The notes beneath the pieces were generated by a model. The model was not told the DNA's origin. It did not search any database and worked only from the letters and a program-made list of their open reading frames with translations. DNA of 6,334 nt from an uncultured beta proteobacterium (lineage in GTDB: Bacteria; Pseudomonadota; Gammaproteobacteria; Burkholderiales; Burkholderiaceae): contig CAILON010000430.1 of the NCBI GenBank assembly GCA_903835865.1, positions 1 to 6,334 of the forward strand, read 5' to 3'. Of this stretch, positions 5,409 through 6,334 are shown piece by piece; positions within the stretch are counted from its first letter, which is position 1, and every line of letters starts with the position of its first letter. Made by a program: the position numbers and the translations under genes.

Positions 5409-6334
5409 TTAGAAAGTGTGACGCAAGCCCAAAGCGTAGTTCTGTTGAGAGTAGCTCAAGTTTGTGTATGCAGAAGTAGATGTGTTTGTTCCACCATAGA
5501 TTGCGTACAAGTTTGTACGCTTGCTGAGGTAGTAGTTCAAACCAGCCTGCCAACCGCTTACAGAAGCGCTTGTAGAAGAACCGAAGTATGTGTAACGACC
5601 GTTACCTACAGAAGCCCAACCTTCAACTGTTGGAGTGATGTAAGAACGAACACCGATCTGTTGAGCTTGACGCTTAACATAGGCGCTAGGATTGATTACA
5701 GAAGAATCCTTACGTGTGATCCACTGACCGTATGCCTTCAAGATACCGAAGTCATACGTAGCAGCTACGTAGCCTTGGTTAGACTTGTCGTTTGAACCAG
5801 TATTTGCAGCATTGCCTGCACCGTATAGAACAGGTGCGCCAACTGCTGCGCCTACGCCACCAACTGCAACTTGTGCAGTTGTTGCTGTCCAAGGATTGCT
5901 AATTTTGAATGACTGGAAGTTAGCTGTTGCATAGAACTTGCTCAATGTGTAGTTCAAACCTAACTGCCAACCAGTTTTGTTAGTTGCGCCACCAGTGTAA
6001 CCAGTTCCAGCAGGAGTATTTTGTGTCTCTGTTGCGCTAGAAGCGTTTAATGTGTAAGCAGCGTTACCTTGGAAACCAGCAAAAGTATTTGAAGCTGCAA
6101 ACAATGTGTTACCAGTACGCAATGTGTATGAATCAACGTTACCGTTTGTACCAGCACCAATAGATGTAGCTGGCAATGTAGATGTTGCATAAATTACGTT
6201 ACCACCTACGTTGTTTGTCATGCCTGGATCAGTTGCTGCAACTTGAGTGTGAATGTTTGTGTACTGAGTACCAACTGCAGCCCAACCAATTTTGCTGTCC
6301 TTCAAACCAACGAAAGTTTGACGGTTTGCTGTAG
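5409..6334 (-). CDS. Outer-membrane porin, Gram-negative (Burkholderiales) type, 5' end cut by window
   Basis: This is a trimeric-porin-family beta-barrel that should form a diffusion channel in the outer membrane. The visible 307 residues show alternating aromatic/polar strands such as WQLGLNYTLSKFYATANFQ and WQAGLNYYLSKRTNLYAIYGG, and end in YALGLRHTF, whose terminal Phe is the outer-membrane assembly signal. The frame is open to the right edge: before the TTG at 6305 (here an internal Leu) come codons reading TANRQTFVG, and NRQTFVGLKDSKIGWAAVGTQYT matches the conserved early segment of betaproteobacterial porins. The signal peptide and first strands (perhaps 50-90 residues) lie outside the window. 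Loops are rich in Asn, Thr, Ser, Ala and Gly, with few acidic residues. A strong terminator follows. Ion selectivity cannot be judged. Confidence 0.93.
   Translation of the reverse strand, partial: TANRQTFVGLKDSKIGWAAVGTQYTNIHTQVAATDPGMTNNVGGNVIYATSTLPATSIGAGTNGNVDSYTLRTGNTLFAASNTFAGFQGNAAYTLNASSATETQNTPAGTGYTGGATNKTGWQLGLNYTLSKFYATANFQSFKISNPWTATTAQVAVGGVGAAVGAPVLYGAGNAANTGSNDKSNQGYVAATYDFGILKAYGQWITRKDSSVINPSAYVKRQAQQIGVRSYITPTVEGWASVGNGRYTYFGSSTSASVSGWQAGLNYYLSKRTNLYAIYGGTNTSTSAYTNLSYSQQNYALGLRHTF

Noticed and set aside
5418..5795. Long plus-strand open frame opposite the porin gene
   Set aside because: It lies wholly within the minus-strand porin, is Cys/Val/Ser-rich without family features, and is explained by the porin's codon usage.
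6303..6305. TTG as the porin start codon
   Set aside because: The frame continues upstream with conserved porin residues (TANRQTFVG) to the window edge, and no signal peptide follows the TTG; it is an internal Leu.

Overview
The window looks like ordinary chromosomal DNA of an AT-leaning betaproteobacterium. The porin (Burkholderiales type, C-terminal Phe), the glutamate/aspartate-type ABC transporter and the AlgW/DegS-like protease together suggest Burkholderiaceae, and the modest GC content suggests something like Polynucleobacter. That assignment is inference from protein character and composition; no rRNA or other marker gene is present. I see no mobile element, CRISPR array, tRNA or rRNA.

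Layout. Positions 1-155 are a leader region holding a strong ribosome binding site and a 9-bp direct repeat, with only a weak promoter candidate. Positions 156-1760 (+) hold a two-gene unit: mscL, a large-conductance mechanosensitive channel, then 3 nt later a membrane-anchored HtrA-family serine protease with a single PDZ domain. This unit runs tail to tail, with 3 nt between stop codons, into a minus-strand operon. Read in the direction of transcription from 4973 down to 1764, that operon is gltI-gltJ-gltK-gltL, a complete acidic amino acid importer (periplasmic binding protein, two permeases, ATPase) in the same order as E. coli gltIJKL. A gene-free stretch (4974-5408) carries a good sigma70-type promoter for gltI, two notable inverted repeats and a strong rho-independent terminator for the next gene. 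That gene, 5409-6334 (-), is an outer-membrane porin whose 5' end lies beyond the window.

How the genes work together. The porin would let small solutes cross the outer membrane, and GltI would capture glutamate/aspartate in the periplasm and pass it to GltJK, powered by GltL. MscL relieves turgor after hypo-osmotic shock, and the protease acts in periplasmic protein quality control or stress signalling. All five complete or partial systems serve the cell envelope, but only mscL-protease and gltIJKL look like transcription units.

No undescribed system is evident. The points most worth a second look are non-coding: a 13-bp long-looped inverted repeat whose one odd pair is a wobble only in minus-strand RNA, a TGACAA-N7-TTGTCA dyad, a one-turn direct repeat before mscL, and an inverted repeat that could mask the weak gltJ ribosome binding site. 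The gltI start is best placed at the ATG at 4973 rather than at the upstream TTG, and the porin frame stays open to the window edge.
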